Of a stretch of 64,000 nt of DNA, positions 41,451 to 52,900 are shown piece after piece. Origin of the DNA: Nocardia takedensis NBRC 100417 (lineage in GTDB: Bacteria; Actinomycetota; Actinomycetes; Mycobacteriales; Mycobacteriaceae); assembly GCF_000308695.1 (NCBI RefSeq), contig NZ_BAGG01000124.1:1-64000 (forward strand), in the 5' to 3' direction. The notes under the pieces were generated by a model. It searched no databases. It had not been told where the DNA came from and saw only the letters and a program-made list of their open reading frames with translations. The translations under genes and the position numbers were made by a program. Positions within the stretch are counted from its first letter, which is position 1. Each line of letters begins with the position of its first letter.

Positions 41451-42248
41451 ATGACGGGAGCTGGGGTGGCGGGGGGAGTTCGGGGGCGGGCGCAGCCCGC
41501 GTGGTTCACGGAGTTGTTCGCGCATCGGCGGTGGATACGGCGCACGCGGCCGTTTCCGCACATCTACGCGCGTGACGTGTTCGCGGCCGAGTTCTACGAG
41601 CGGCTCGCCGAGGAGTACACGCGGATCCGGCGGGAGCGCGGTACGGAATTCCGGGCCACGGCGGTGAACTACAGCGCCACCGGGATGACGTTGGCCGAGG
41701 TGCGCGACGGGCCGTTGGCGCTGTTCACCACGCGGGAATGGCACGACCTCGTCGCGGGGGTCACGGGGATCGCGGCCACCGGTGACGTCGAGGGGTCGGT
41801 GCACAACCATCCGCCGGGGTCGCCCGGTGGGTGGCCGCACCACGATCTCACCCCGGCCTGGTTCGGCGGTCCCGAGCCGGGGCCGGACGAGATACGCCTG
41901 CCCGATCCGCGGGTCGCGCTGAAATCCGGGCCGATCAGCCCGGAGGTGCGCGCGCGGGAGCTGGTGCGCGCGGTGGCGGTCATGTTCTACCTGGGCAATC
42001 CGGGATGGCGGCCGGGCGACGGCGGCGAGACGGCGCTCTACGCCGATATCGCCGGTCCCACACCGTATCCCGCGCTGCTGGTGCCGCCGCTGGACAACTC
42101 GATGGTGATCTTCGAGTGCACGCCGCGATCCTGGCACACCTTCGCGGGCGGCAACACCGCCGAACGCAACAGCGTGGTCATGTGGCTGCACCGGCCGAAG
42201 AACGAAGCGGTCCTGCGGTGGGGAGGAGACAACATTGTCCAGTGGTGA
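41451..42248 (+). CDS. 2-oxoglutarate/Fe(II)-dependent oxygenase-like protein
   Basis: About 265 residues. The jelly-roll iron triad can be read as HxD in WPHHDLTPAWF and the distal His in ECTPRSWHTFAGG; the 2OG-binding Arg is in ERNSVVMWL. An earlier segment FPHIYARDVFAAEFYERLAEEY matches the start of prolyl-4-hydroxylase-like proteins. The ATG at 41451 has GGGAGGGAG just upstream; the longer open frame before it is Gly-rich filler. It overlaps the SDR gene by 14 bases, so the two should work together. Substrate unknown. Confidence 0.75.
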   Translation: MTGAGVAGGVRGRAQPAWFTELFAHRRWIRRTRPFPHIYARDVFAAEFYERLAEEYTRIRRERGTEFRATAVNYSATGMTLAEVRDGPLALFTTREWHDLVAGVTGIAATGDVEGSVHNHPPGSPGGWPHHDLTPAWFGGPEPGPDEIRLPDPRVALKSGPISPEVRARELVRAVAVMFYLGNPGWRPGDGGETALYADIAGPTPYPALLVPPLDNSMVIFECTPRSWHTFAGGNTAERNSVVMWLHRPKNEAVLRWGGDNIVQW

Positions 42249-43008
42249 ACGTCAGGGGGCGCGCCGGGTCTGCCTGATCACCGGGGCGGGCGGTCTGCTC
42301 GGCGACGCGTTCTGCCGCGCCGCCCACCTCGACTACGACATCGTCGCGGTGCATCGCGGGCGTGTCCCGGCGGTGCCGTCACAGCACGAATGGTTCATCG
42401 ATCCGTTCGATCCGGACGGCGCGGTCCCGGAGAACGGGTCGCGGGTCCACCTCATCGAGGCCGATCTCGCCGAGCCGGGCGCGGTGGAGCGGGTGGTGGA
42501 TCTGGCGTTGGCCCGCTTCGGCGGGGTCGACCTGCTGGTCAACAACGCGGCGCACCTGCGGATGTTCCCGATGGGCGTGGTCGACGGTGACGCGGCCCTC
42601 GACGATTTCGAGCGCACGTTCACCACCAACGTGGCGGTGCCGCTGCGACTGGCGACCCGCTTGGCGCAGCGTTGCTGGCTGCACGACGACGTGACCAACC
42701 GCGCGCGCAACCGCGGGGTCGTGAACGTGTCGAGCCTGTCGGGGTCGACGGTGTATCCGGGCGGGCAGACGCTCTACGCGGCGTCCAAGGCGGCGTTGAA
42801 CCAGTTGACCAGGAATCTCGCGGCCGAGTTCGCCGAATTCGGTGTGCGCGTCAACGCGATCGCGCCGACCGCGTTCCCGCAGGTGGTTCCCACCGAGACG
42901 GTGGTGCGCTCGATCCTGGAACTGGATCGCGGGGCGATGTCGGGGTCGGTGTTCGCGGTGGACGCGGCGAACGAGCAGCGGGGGCGGCACGCGCTTTCCA
43001 CGCCGTGA
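42235..43008 (+). CDS. Short-chain dehydrogenase/reductase
   Basis: A 257-residue classical SDR with TGAGGLLGDAF (cofactor glycine motif near 16), NNAA (near 100), catalytic Ser in NVSSLSGS, and YAASK with the Tyr and Lys. The start is a TTG 14 bases inside the preceding gene, supported by GGGGAGGAG. The C-terminus (GSVFAVDAANEQRGRH) is short. With the overlapping oxygenase it could oxidise then reduce a common substrate. Closest in style to pteridine-reductase/3-ketoacyl reductase-like SDRs; assignment of substrate is not possible. Confidence 0.88.
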   Translation: MSSGERQGARRVCLITGAGGLLGDAFCRAAHLDYDIVAVHRGRVPAVPSQHEWFIDPFDPDGAVPENGSRVHLIEADLAEPGAVERVVDLALARFGGVDLLVNNAAHLRMFPMGVVDGDAALDDFERTFTTNVAVPLRLATRLAQRCWLHDDVTNRARNRGVVNVSSLSGSTVYPGGQTLYAASKAALNQLTRNLAAEFAEFGVRVNAIAPTAFPQVVPTETVVRSILELDRGAMSGSVFAVDAANEQRGRHALSTP

Positions 43009-43231
43009 GGCGGCGAAGGCGCTGATCAGAACGGGTACGGCCGTGCCGGTACCCTCCCGCTCAGGGATGTCGACAGGGTCTCTGGCAGGCTGATCAGCGC
43101 CCGGGCGGCAGCGCGCGAGGTCGAACCGCCGCGGCGTGTCAGTGTCGATCGGGTCCGGAAACCTGCTGCATACTCACGCTCTGCGCGGTGGACGGCGTAG
43201 CGCCAACTCGATCCGAAAGTGCCGATACGAC

Positions 43232-45604
43232 ATGCGAGTCGACGGGCGGGACATCCCGGTCACGGGCAGCCTGCTACAACCGCTGATCCGGCGGACCACT
43301 GACATCGTCCGTGTCGTGCTCGCGGCGCTGTGGTTGGCCGTCGTCATCGCCGCCTCGGTGATCACCCGGCCGGAGTGGCTGGCCCTGGAGCGGTCGGTCT
43401 CCGACATCGTCGGCTTCCTCACCCCGGACCAGTCGAATCTGGTCTATCTGATCTACGGCATCGCGATCCTGATCCTGCCGTTCGCGATCCTGGTCGAACT
43501 GATCATCGGCAGGCAGTGGAAGCTGCTGGCCGGGTACGCGGCGGCGGGTCTGGTGGCCGGACTGCTGCTCTCGATCACCGGCACCGGACTGTCCGCGCCG
43601 AGATGGCACCTCCAGGTGCCCGATCGGCTGGACACCTTCCTGTCGCAGTTCCTCGACGATCCGCGCTGGATCGCGATGTTGGCGGCGGTGCTGACGGTGT
43701 CGAGTCCGTGGCTGCCGACACGACCCCGGCGCTGGCTGTGGTTCCTGCTGTTGGCGTTCGCGCCCATGCACTTGGTGGTCAGCACCGTCGTCCCGGCGCG
43801 GGCGATGTTCGGCCTGGCGGTGGGGTGGCTGGTCGGCGCGGTCATCGTCTGGGTGGTGGGCACGCCCGCGCTGGAGGTGCCGTTGGACGCGGCGGTGCGG
43901 ATGCTGGCGCGGCGCGGGCACACCGTGACCGCGTTGACGGTGGTGCGCCCGGCCGGTCCGGCCCCGCTGACGTTGGCCGCGGCGGTCGAGGGCGCCGACC
44001 ACGAGTTGATGATCGAGTTGTACGGCAAGAACCAGCGCAGTTGGGGCGCGCTGCGGATGCTGTGGCGCTGGTTGACCTTCCGCAGCAGCGAGACGGCGGC
44101 GCTGCACGGGTCGATGCATCGCGCGGTCGAGCACCGGGCGCTGATGACGATCGCCGCCGACGATCTGGGGCTGGCCGCGCAGACGGCGGTCGGGGTGGCG
44201 GCGCTGGATCGCGGCTGGATGCTGTACGCGCACACCACGCCGCGCGGCGCCCCGTTGTCCGACCATGCCGAGTCGGCGCTGCCGGGGGTCTGGACGGCGT
44301 TGGACCTGCTGCACCGCGGCCAGATCTCGCACGGTGACCTGCGTCCGGCGGAGATCAGGATCGAGGACGGCGGCACCTTGTTCGCCGGATTCGGCAGCGC
44401 CGAGTTCGGGCCCTCCGACACCCAGATCCAGTCCGACATCGCCCAGTTGCTGGTGGCGACGACGGCGATCTTCGGCAAGGAGACCGCGGTGCGCGCGGCG
44501 ATCGAGGCGCTCGGCGAGCAGGCGATCCTGCTGGCTTCGCGGCGGCTGACGAAATCGGCGATGCCGGGCGGTATCCGCAAGTCGGTGCCGGAGTGGGGTT
44601 CGAAGGTGTCGCAGGCGCGCGAGGAGGTGCGCAAGCAGACGGGGCAGGACCGCATCGAGGCCGATCAGATCACCCGGTTCAGCCGCAACCAGATCATCCA
44701 GTTGGTGCTGCTGATCGGCCTGGTCTACGTCGCCTACCCGTTCATCAGCGCGGTACCGACGTTCTTCACCCAGCTCAGGACGGCCAACTGGTGGTGGGCG
44801 CTGCTGGGGCTCGCGGTCTCGGCGCTGACCTACGTGGGCGCGGCGGCGGCGCTGTGGGCGTGCGCGTCGGGGTTGGTGAGTTTCAAGAACCTGGTGATCA
44901 TGCAGATCGCCAACACCTTCGCCGCGACGACGACGCCCGCGCGGGTCGGCGGTCTGGCGTTGAGCGTGCGGTTCCTCCAGAAGGGCGGGTTGGGCGCGGT
45001 GCGCGCGACCGCCGCGGTGGCGCTGCAACAGGCGGTGCAGATCAGCACGCACCTGAGCCTGCTGGTGCTGTTCAGCATCGTGGCGGGCACTTCGGCGGAT
45101 CTGTCGCATTTCGTGCCGGACGCGATGATCATCTACCTGGCGGTCGGTGTCGCGGTGGGCATCATCGGCACGTTCATGTTCGTGCCGAAACTGCGTCGCT
45201 GGCTGAACACCTCGGTGCGCCCGCAACTCCAGGAAGTGCTGGGCGAACTGGGTCAGTTGGCGCGCGACCCGAAACGCTTCGCCACGATCGTGCTCGGATG
45301 CGCGGCGATCACCCTGGGGCAGGCGGGCGCGCTGTGGGCCAGCGTCGAGGCGTTCGGGGGCGGAACGACTTTCGTGACGGTCACGATCGTCACGATGATC
45401 GGCGGCACGCTGGCCTCGGCCGCGCCGACACCGGGCGGCGTCGGCGCGGTGGAGGCGGCGCTGATCGGCGGTCTGGCCGCCTTCGGCGTGCCCGCGGCGG
45501 TGGCGGTGCCCTCGGTCCTGCTCTATCGCGTGCTGACCTGCTGGCTGCCGGTGTTCTGCGGGTGGTTCACGATGCGCTGGATGACCGAGCGCAACATGAT
45601 CTGA
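43232..45604 (+). CDS. Large membrane protein: pseudokinase-like domain and LPG-synthase-type flippase domain
   Basis: About 790 residues. Residues 20-220 hold several helices, residues about 225-455 a soluble domain, and the C-terminal 300 residues eight helices of the lysylphosphatidylglycerol_TM/UPF0104 type (FFTQLRTANWWWALLGL, ANTFAATTTPARVGGLALSV, LASAAPTPGGVGAVEAALIGG). The soluble part has a degenerate kinase-like core: HGDLRPAEIRIEDGG where HxDxxxxN is expected and FAGFGSAEFG where DFG is expected, so the metal Asp and Asn are lost. The ATG at 43232 (MRVDGRDIPVTGS) is chosen; a GTG at 43136 is also open. A lipid flippase under control of a pseudokinase is inferred. Confidence 0.82.
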   Translation: MRVDGRDIPVTGSLLQPLIRRTTDIVRVVLAALWLAVVIAASVITRPEWLALERSVSDIVGFLTPDQSNLVYLIYGIAILILPFAILVELIIGRQWKLLAGYAAAGLVAGLLLSITGTGLSAPRWHLQVPDRLDTFLSQFLDDPRWIAMLAAVLTVSSPWLPTRPRRWLWFLLLAFAPMHLVVSTVVPARAMFGLAVGWLVGAVIVWVVGTPALEVPLDAAVRMLARRGHTVTALTVVRPAGPAPLTLAAAVEGADHELMIELYGKNQRSWGALRMLWRWLTFRSSETAALHGSMHRAVEHRALMTIAADDLGLAAQTAVGVAALDRGWMLYAHTTPRGAPLSDHAESALPGVWTALDLLHRGQISHGDLRPAEIRIEDGGTLFAGFGSAEFGPSDTQIQSDIAQLLVATTAIFGKETAVRAAIEALGEQAILLASRRLTKSAMPGGIRKSVPEWGSKVSQAREEVRKQTGQDRIEADQITRFSRNQIIQLVLLIGLVYVAYPFISAVPTFFTQLRTANWWWALLGLAVSALTYVGAAAALWACASGLVSFKNLVIMQIANTFAATTTPARVGGLALSVRFLQKGGLGAVRATAAVALQQAVQISTHLSLLVLFSIVAGTSADLSHFVPDAMIIYLAVGVAVGIIGTFMFVPKLRRWLNTSVRPQLQEVLGELGQLARDPKRFATIVLGCAAITLGQAGALWASVEAFGGGTTFVTVTIVTMIGGTLASAAPTPGGVGAVEAALIGGLAAFGVPAAVAVPSVLLYRVLTCWLPVFCGWFTMRWMTERNMI

Positions 45605-45609
45605 GAACG

Positions 45610-45646
45610 CGAGAACCCCGGGCCGCGTCGCCGCCCGGGGTTCTCG
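45610..45646. terminator. Bidirectional terminator hairpin
   Basis: A 14-bp stem CGAGAACCCCGGGC / GCCCGGGGTTCTCG with a nine-base loop between the convergent flippase-like and flavoprotein genes. Confidence 0.82.
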
Positions 45647-45656
45647 AGGGTAGGGA

Positions 45657-47015
<1,359 letters not shown>

Positions 47016-48587
47016 ATGACCACTGGTGCACATGCGCTCGACGAACCGCTCCGGTCTCGGCGCAACCACTGGAACAACCAGATCGCGACACACGCCCAGG
47101 TGCGTCCGGACGAAGTCGCCCTCCGGTTCCGTGGGCAGGACACCACGTGGCGGCAGCTCAACGACCGCTCGCTGAAATTCGCCGACGGCCTGTCGCGCCG
47201 CGGCGTCGGCTTCGGCGACCGCGTGCTGATCCTCGCGCTGAACTACCCCGAATACCTGGAAGCCGTCTTCGGCATCACCGCACTCGGCGCGATCGCCGTC
47301 CCGGTGAACTTCCGGCTCACCCCGCCCGAGGTCGCCTACATCGTCAGCGACAGCGGGGCCAAGGCCATCGTCACCGACACGATGCTCCAGCCGCTGGCCG
47401 CCGCGGTCAAGGCGCAGGCCCCCGACCTCGACACCCTGATCGTCATCGGCGGCACGTCCGCCGACGGCGCCATCGGCTTCGAGGACTTCCTGGCCGAGGA
47501 GGGGGAAGCGCACACCCCGCTCGACATCCCCGAGGACACCCCCTCGCTGATCATGTACACCTCGGGCACCACCGGCAGCCCGAAGGGCGCGATCCTGTCG
47601 CACGCCAACATGAACGCCCAGGCGCTGACCTGTATCCGCGCGCTGGCCCTCGAGTCGAACGCGGTCGCCTTCCTGACCTCGCCGCTGTTCCACATCGCGG
47701 GCATCGGCAGCCTCACCCCGGCCTGGGTGCTGGGCACCAAGACCGTGCTGCACCCGCTGGGCGCCTTCGACGCCACCGAATTCCTCGACGCGCTCGAAGC
47801 CGAACAGGCCACCACCGCCTTCTGCGTGCCCGCGCAGTGGCAGCTGATCTGCGCCGAGCCCACCGTCAAGGAGCGCAAGCTGGCGCTCGAGGCGCTGAGC
47901 TGGGGCGCCGCGCCCGCCTCCACCACCGTGCTCGAGGCGATGGCCGACTGCTTCCCGACCGCGTTCAACGTCGCGGTGTTCGGCCAGACCGAGATGTCGC
48001 CGATCACCTGCGTGCTCGAGGGCAAGGACGCGATCCGCAAGATCGGCTCGGTCGGCAAGCCCATCCCGACCATCCAGTCCCGCATCGTCGACGACGAGAT
48101 GAACGACGTCGCGCCCGGCGAGATCGGCGAGATCGTCTACCGCGGCCCGACCATGATGCAGGGCTACTGGAACAAGCCGGAAGCGACCGCCGAGGCGTTC
48201 GCGGGCGGCTGGTTCCACTCCGGTGACCTGGTGCGCCAGGACGAGGAGGGCTTCATCTACGTCGTGGACCGCAAGAAGGACATGATCATCTCCGGCGGCG
48301 AGAACATCTACTGCGCCGAGGTCGAGAACGTCCTGTTCGCCCACCCGAAGATCCGCGAGGCCGCGGTCATCGGCCGGTCGCACGAGAAGTGGGGCGAGGT
48401 CCCGGTGGCCATCATCGCGCTGCACAACCCGGACGACGAACTGACGATCGCCGATCTCGAACCGTTCCTCAACGAGAACCTGGCCCGCTACAAGCACCCG
48501 AAGGATCTGGTGCTGGTCGCCGAACTGCCGCGCAACGCCAGCGGCAAGGTCGTCAAGGTGCAGTTGCGCAAGGACTACTCGTCCTGA
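47016..48587 (+). CDS. Fatty-acyl-CoA ligase (FadD-type)
   Basis: A 523-residue ANL-superfamily enzyme. The P-loop is MYTSGTTGSPKGAILS; further motifs are FGQTEMSP (A5), GWFHSGDLVRQDEEGFIYVVDRKKDMI (A7/A8), ISGGENIYCAEVE and the catalytic Lys in NASGKVVKVQLRK (A10). Presence of the ligase-type linker and no FAAL insertion favours CoA ligase. AAGGAG before the ATG decides the start; the frame upstream is open but unlike the family. The 3' end lies in a triplicated sequence. The acyl substrate is not predictable. Confidence 0.92.
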   Translation: MTTGAHALDEPLRSRRNHWNNQIATHAQVRPDEVALRFRGQDTTWRQLNDRSLKFADGLSRRGVGFGDRVLILALNYPEYLEAVFGITALGAIAVPVNFRLTPPEVAYIVSDSGAKAIVTDTMLQPLAAAVKAQAPDLDTLIVIGGTSADGAIGFEDFLAEEGEAHTPLDIPEDTPSLIMYTSGTTGSPKGAILSHANMNAQALTCIRALALESNAVAFLTSPLFHIAGIGSLTPAWVLGTKTVLHPLGAFDATEFLDALEAEQATTAFCVPAQWQLICAEPTVKERKLALEALSWGAAPASTTVLEAMADCFPTAFNVAVFGQTEMSPITCVLEGKDAIRKIGSVGKPIPTIQSRIVDDEMNDVAPGEIGEIVYRGPTMMQGYWNKPEATAEAFAGGWFHSGDLVRQDEEGFIYVVDRKKDMIISGGENIYCAEVENVLFAHPKIREAAVIGRSHEKWGEVPVAIIALHNPDDELTIADLEPFLNENLARYKHPKDLVLVAELPRNASGKVVKVQLRKDYSS

Positions 48588-48632
48588 CGGACCGGGACTA
48601 CTCGTCCTGACGGACAGGACTACTCGTCCTGA
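48572..48632 (+). repeat. Triple near-tandem repeat of the fadD stop-codon region
   Basis: GGACTACTCGTCCTGA occurs at 48572, 48595 and 48617 (periods 23 and 22). The first copy encodes the natural C-terminus and stop, and the other two are non-coding copies out of frame. The pattern suggests slipped-strand duplication. Confidence 0.85.
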
Positions 48633-48680
48633 TGAGCACCCCCTCCTCGTGAACTGGGTCGCGGGAGGCGGGTAACGGGG

Positions 48681-48718
48681 GCGGCGCGGATACGTTCGGA
48701 TCGACGTATCCGCGCCGC
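48681..48718. terminator. Bidirectional terminator hairpin
   Basis: Perfect 15-bp stem GCGGCGCGGATACGT / ACGTATCCGCGCCGC with an eight-base loop, followed by AGTCTTTTC on the plus strand. It separates fadD from the convergent TetR gene. Confidence 0.88.
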
Positions 48719-48748
48719 AGTCTTTTCGAAGTCCTGATCGCGGACCGC

Positions 48749-49357
48749 TCAGCCGAGGGATTCGGCGCGGTCGCGGCCGTGCAGCGACTTCTCCAGGCCG
48801 GGGGCGACCAGATCCTCCAGACGGCGATAGGCGTCGGCGGCGGTCAACGGCGGGTCCGCGTCGACGATCATGCCGAGCAGTCCGACGATGCCCCAGGACA
48901 GGAAGGTCAAGGGGGCGGCCAATTCCCGCTCGTCCACGTCGAAGGTGACGGTCAACCGTTCGGCCAGGATCTTGGCCACCATGCCGCGCGTCGCGCGCAA
49001 CAGCACCGCGTTGGCCTTCGCGCCCAGCAGCGCGCGGTAGACCTGCGGGTTCTGCGCGGCGGTGCCGAACAGCGTGTACACCGGGGCCAGCGGTTCGTCG
49101 ATCGACGGCGCCGCCGGGTCGTCCGGGTCGGGCCGGGCGGCGGTGAACGTGGCGCGCAGGTATTCGGTGCTGCTGACCAGCAGCAGATCGTCCTTGTCGC
49201 GGAAATGGGCGTAGAAGGTGGAGCGGCCGATATCGGCGCGTTCCAAGATGTCGGCGACCGAGATACGGTCGTAGCCGCGCTCGAGCATGAGTTCGATCAG
49301 CGCCCGGTTCAGCAGGTTCCGGGTGCGCCGGACGCGGCGATCGGTGTCGCGGTTCAT
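48749..49357 (-). CDS. TetR-family transcriptional regulator
   Basis: A 202-residue regulator. The N-terminal helix-turn-helix is NLLNRALIELMLERGYDRIS VADILERADIGRSTFYAHFRDKDDLL, a clear TetR signature; the C-terminal ligand domain is not diagnostic (MVAKILAERL, LLGMIVDADPPLTAADAY). The ATG at 49357 gives MNRDTDRRVRRTRN; the frame upstream is not family-like. It is divergent from the ACP-PKS-FAAL operon across 351 bases and is the obvious candidate regulator. Confidence 0.9.
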   Translation of the reverse strand: MNRDTDRRVRRTRNLLNRALIELMLERGYDRISVADILERADIGRSTFYAHFRDKDDLLLVSSTEYLRATFTAARPDPDDPAAPSIDEPLAPVYTLFGTAAQNPQVYRALLGAKANAVLLRATRGMVAKILAERLTVTFDVDERELAAPLTFLSWGIVGLLGMIVDADPPLTAADAYRRLEDLVAPGLEKSLHGRDRAESLG

Positions 49358-49708
49358 CGGCCGCGCCCGGCGACGGAACTCGAGCGGCGGTCGGTCGGGC
49401 GGGAAATCGGTGTGCGCATGGGTCCTCCGGCGAAGCGCGCGGAAACCGCCGACGGGTCGGGGTCGCCCGCACTTCGCACCTGGTCGAGCCGGTGATGCCC
49501 CAACGATCATGGACACTCGGCCGGAAACAGACAACCGTACGGCGCGCTCGGACGGCGCGCCAAAGCCGACCCCGCCCGCCCGCGTGGCGCGAAACCGGCA
49601 GGCGGACAGCACAAACGGCATTCTCTGTTCGGTCCGTCACTGCGGCATAATCGCTGGGGAACCGCCGCACGGACCCGCCGGACCGGGCGAGCGGAGAGGG
49701 AGGACGCG
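49358..49708 (+). promoter_or_regulatory. Divergent regulatory region of TetR and the ACP-PKS-FAAL operon
   Basis: 351 bases with no gene. CATAAT at 49646-49651 is a good -10 hexamer for the operon, with only a weak -35 near 49622. GGCGCGC is repeated at 49541-49547 and 49554-49561 (start spacing 13), a possible operator. AGAGGGAGG precedes the ACP ATG. Confidence 0.5.
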
Positions 49709-49990
49709 ATGCGGCCCGAGCTGTCGGATGGGCACGAAGGGATCGGATACGGACGGGGAAGGCGCGCCGCGCTACTCACGGCCGCCGTGAACGCTGTCGC
49801 CGACCTGCTCGGCATCGCCCCCGACGCGGTCCCCACCGGCATGCCCTTCAGCGATCTCGGGCTCACTTCCACCCAGCTCGCGCGCCTGACAGCCCAGCTC
49901 GAAGATGCGATGGGTGTCGAGGTGACGCTGACCGCCCTCTACGACCACCCCGACATCGAACAGCTTGTCGAGCATCTCGCGATGCGATGA
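49709..49990 (+). CDS. Free-standing acyl carrier protein
   Basis: A 93-residue ACP. The phosphopantetheine site is S54 in SDLGLTSTQLARL (Thr in place of the usual Asp before the Ser). The helix II/III region LEDAMGVEVTLTALYDHPDIEQLVEHL is typical of PKS-type carriers. A strong AGGGAGG precedes the ATG. Its stop overlaps the PKS ATG (ATGA). Likely partner of the FAAL at the far end of the operon, which would load an acyl chain onto it for the PKS. Confidence 0.9.
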   Translation: MRPELSDGHEGIGYGRGRRAALLTAAVNAVADLLGIAPDAVPTGMPFSDLGLTSTQLARLTAQLEDAMGVEVTLTALYDHPDIEQLVEHLAMR

Positions 49991-52900
49991 CCGCCACCGA
50001 ACCCGCCCGCTCGCCCGCGCATGCGCCGGTCGCCATCGTCGGGATGGGCTGTCGGCTGCCCGGCGCCGACGGCCTCGACGCCTACTGGCGGTTGCTGCTC
50101 GACGGCCGCGACGTCACCGGCGCTCCCCCGCCCGGCCGCGCGGTCACCCGGCGCGGCGGCTACCTCCCCGACATCGACCGCTTCGACAACGACTGGTTCG
50201 CGATCTCCGCCCGCGAAGCCGCCGTGATGGACCCGCAGCAGCGGCTTGCTCTGGAAGTCGCCGTGGAAGCGGTCGACGACGCCGGCCTGGGGCACCGGGT
50301 GCGCGGCAGCGGCGGCGCGGTGGTCTTCGGCGCGTGCGGCTACGACCACGGCATCACGGTGCTCGGCGCGGGCGGACACGACGCGCCCTACGCGGTCACC
50401 GGATCGGCGCTGAGCATCATCGCCAATCGCCTGTCCTACGTGCTGGATCTGCGCGGACCGAGTCTGGTGGTGGACAGCGCCTGCTCGTCGTCGCTGGCCG
50501 CCGTCGACATCGCGGTGCGGCTGCTGGCCGACGAGACAGTGCCGTTCGCGCTGGTCGGCGGGGTCAACCTGACGCTGTTGCCGCACACCTCGGACTATCT
50601 GGCCGACAGCGGATTCCTCGCCGAGGACGGGCGCTGCAAACCGTTCGACGCCGCCGCCGACGGATACACCCGCGGTGACGGTTGCGGGGTGCTGGTGCTG
50701 CGTCGCAGCGCCGACGCGCACCGCGCGGGCGAGCGGGTCTACGCCGAGGTCGCCGGGGCGGCGGTCGGTTCCGACGGTCGCTCCAACGGGTTGTACGCGC
50801 CCAACGGCCGCGCCCAACGCGACACCGTGCGCGCGGCGTGGCGGCGGGCCGGTCTCGACCCGCGTCGCGCGGGTTACGTCGAATGTCACGGCACCGGGAC
50901 CGCGCTCGGCGACGCGGTGGAGGTCGGCGCGCTGGCGACGGTGCTGGCGCGACCCGAACCCGACCCGCCGATCTGGATCGGTTCGGCGAAATCCAATCTC
51001 GGGCACCTCGAGGCGGCAGCGGGCGCGGCGGGGCTGATCAAGACCGCACTGTCGATCCACCACGGCGTCATCGCGCCGACCGCGCACTTCCGCACCGAGA
51101 ATCCGCTGCTGAAACTGTCCGAGCGCGGATTGCGGGTGCCGACAGCCCCCGTCGACTGGACCGCCACACCGCCCGGACAGCGACTGGCGGGCGTGAGTTC
51201 GTTCGGCTTCGGCGGCACCAACGCGCACGTCGTGCTGCGCGGAGTCGACCCGGCGCTGCCCGCGCGCGCCGCCGAACCGCCGGTGCTGATCCCGATCACC
51301 GGACGCGACGTCGCCGACCTGCGCCGCCACGCCGCCGACTGCGCCGACCTGCTCGACGTCGAGGACCGGGACCTGCGCCGGGTCGCCGTGGCCGCCGCGC
51401 GGACCCTGCCCGAACAGGTGCGCGCCGCCGTCCTCGCCCACGACGCCGACCAGGCGATCCAGCGGTTGCGCGCGCTGTCGGCCGGAGAATCGGGCACCGG
51501 GATCACCGGGCCGAGCGCGACCCGGCGACGCGGCGGCGTGCTGTTCCTGTTCTCCGGTCAAGGCGGACAACACATCCGGATGGGTCGGGCACTGGCCGCC
51601 CGCCACCCGGTCTTCGCCCGCGCGCTGACCGCCGCGGCCGACGCCGTCGCCGCCGCGGGCGGCCCGAAGGTGTGGACGCCGCGCCACGGATTCGGCGCAC
51701 TCGGCGCCGACCCCGACGCCACCGCCCTCGTACAGCCCGCGGTGTTCGCCTACCAGGTCGCGCTGGCCGAACTGTTCGCCGCGTGGGGCGTGCGGCCCGA
51801 CGCCATCATCGGGCACAGCATGGGCGAGATCGCGGCCGCCGTCGCCGCCGGAGCCCTCCCGCTCGCCGACGCCGCGCGGGTCGTCGTCGCCCGCAGCGCG
51901 GCACTGGGCACCCTCGACGGACTCGGCGCGATGGCGCTGCTCGAGACCACCCCGGAAGAAGCCGCGCACCTGGTCGAACCGGTGCGTGCCGAAGTCGCGA
52001 TCGCGGCGGTCAACGGGCCGCGCTCGGTGGTCGTCTCCGGCGACCCGCGCTACGTGGAGACTGTGGTGCGCCGGGCCAAGCGCCGCGACATCTTCGCCCG
52101 CCGCGTAGCCGTCGAATTCGCCGCGCACAGTCCGCAGGTCGCCGCCGTGCTGCCCGACTTCCGCGCCGCGCTCACCGACCTCGAACCGCGCCCGCCCGCG
52201 CGACGTCTCTACTCCACCGCGCGGCGCGGCGCACTGCTCGACGACACCGACATGGACGCCGACTACTGGATCGAGAACGCCTCCGGCACCGTCGAACTCG
52301 CCGCCGCGCTGGAACGCGCCGCCGACGAGGGACACACCACCGTCGTCGAGATCGCGCCGCACCCGGTGCTGATCCCGGCCGTGCGCGAATACCCCGAATT
52401 CCGGGAATCGGCGCATCCGGGCGTCACCCGCGAGGACGAGGCGGGCGCGTTCCTGGACTGTCTGGCCCGCCTGCACGTCGAAGGCCGCGCGGTGGACTGG
52501 TCGGCGCTCGGCCCCTTCACCGGCCCCGCCGGGCGCAGACGCTGGCACCGACGACAGTTCCCGCCGCTGGTCACCGTCGAGATCGCCCCCGACGTACCGG
52601 AATTCGTCACCGACCGACTCGAGGACCACATCGTCGCCTCGGTCCCCACCGTGCCCGCGGTGTACTGGCTGCGCAGACTGCTGCACCTCGCGCACGCCGA
52701 GACCGCCACCGTCGTCCGCGATTTCGTCGTCCACGAGATGACCGAACTGCGCGCGCTGTCCCGGGTCGAGTACCGCGGCGAGGACGAACTGCGGGTGATC
52801 GCGGGCGGCAGAACCCTCGCGGCGGCCGTCGCGAGCGGCGACCCGTCCCCCGCCGACATCGTCGCCTGGATGCGATCGGCCGACGCCAACCGCGCGCTGC

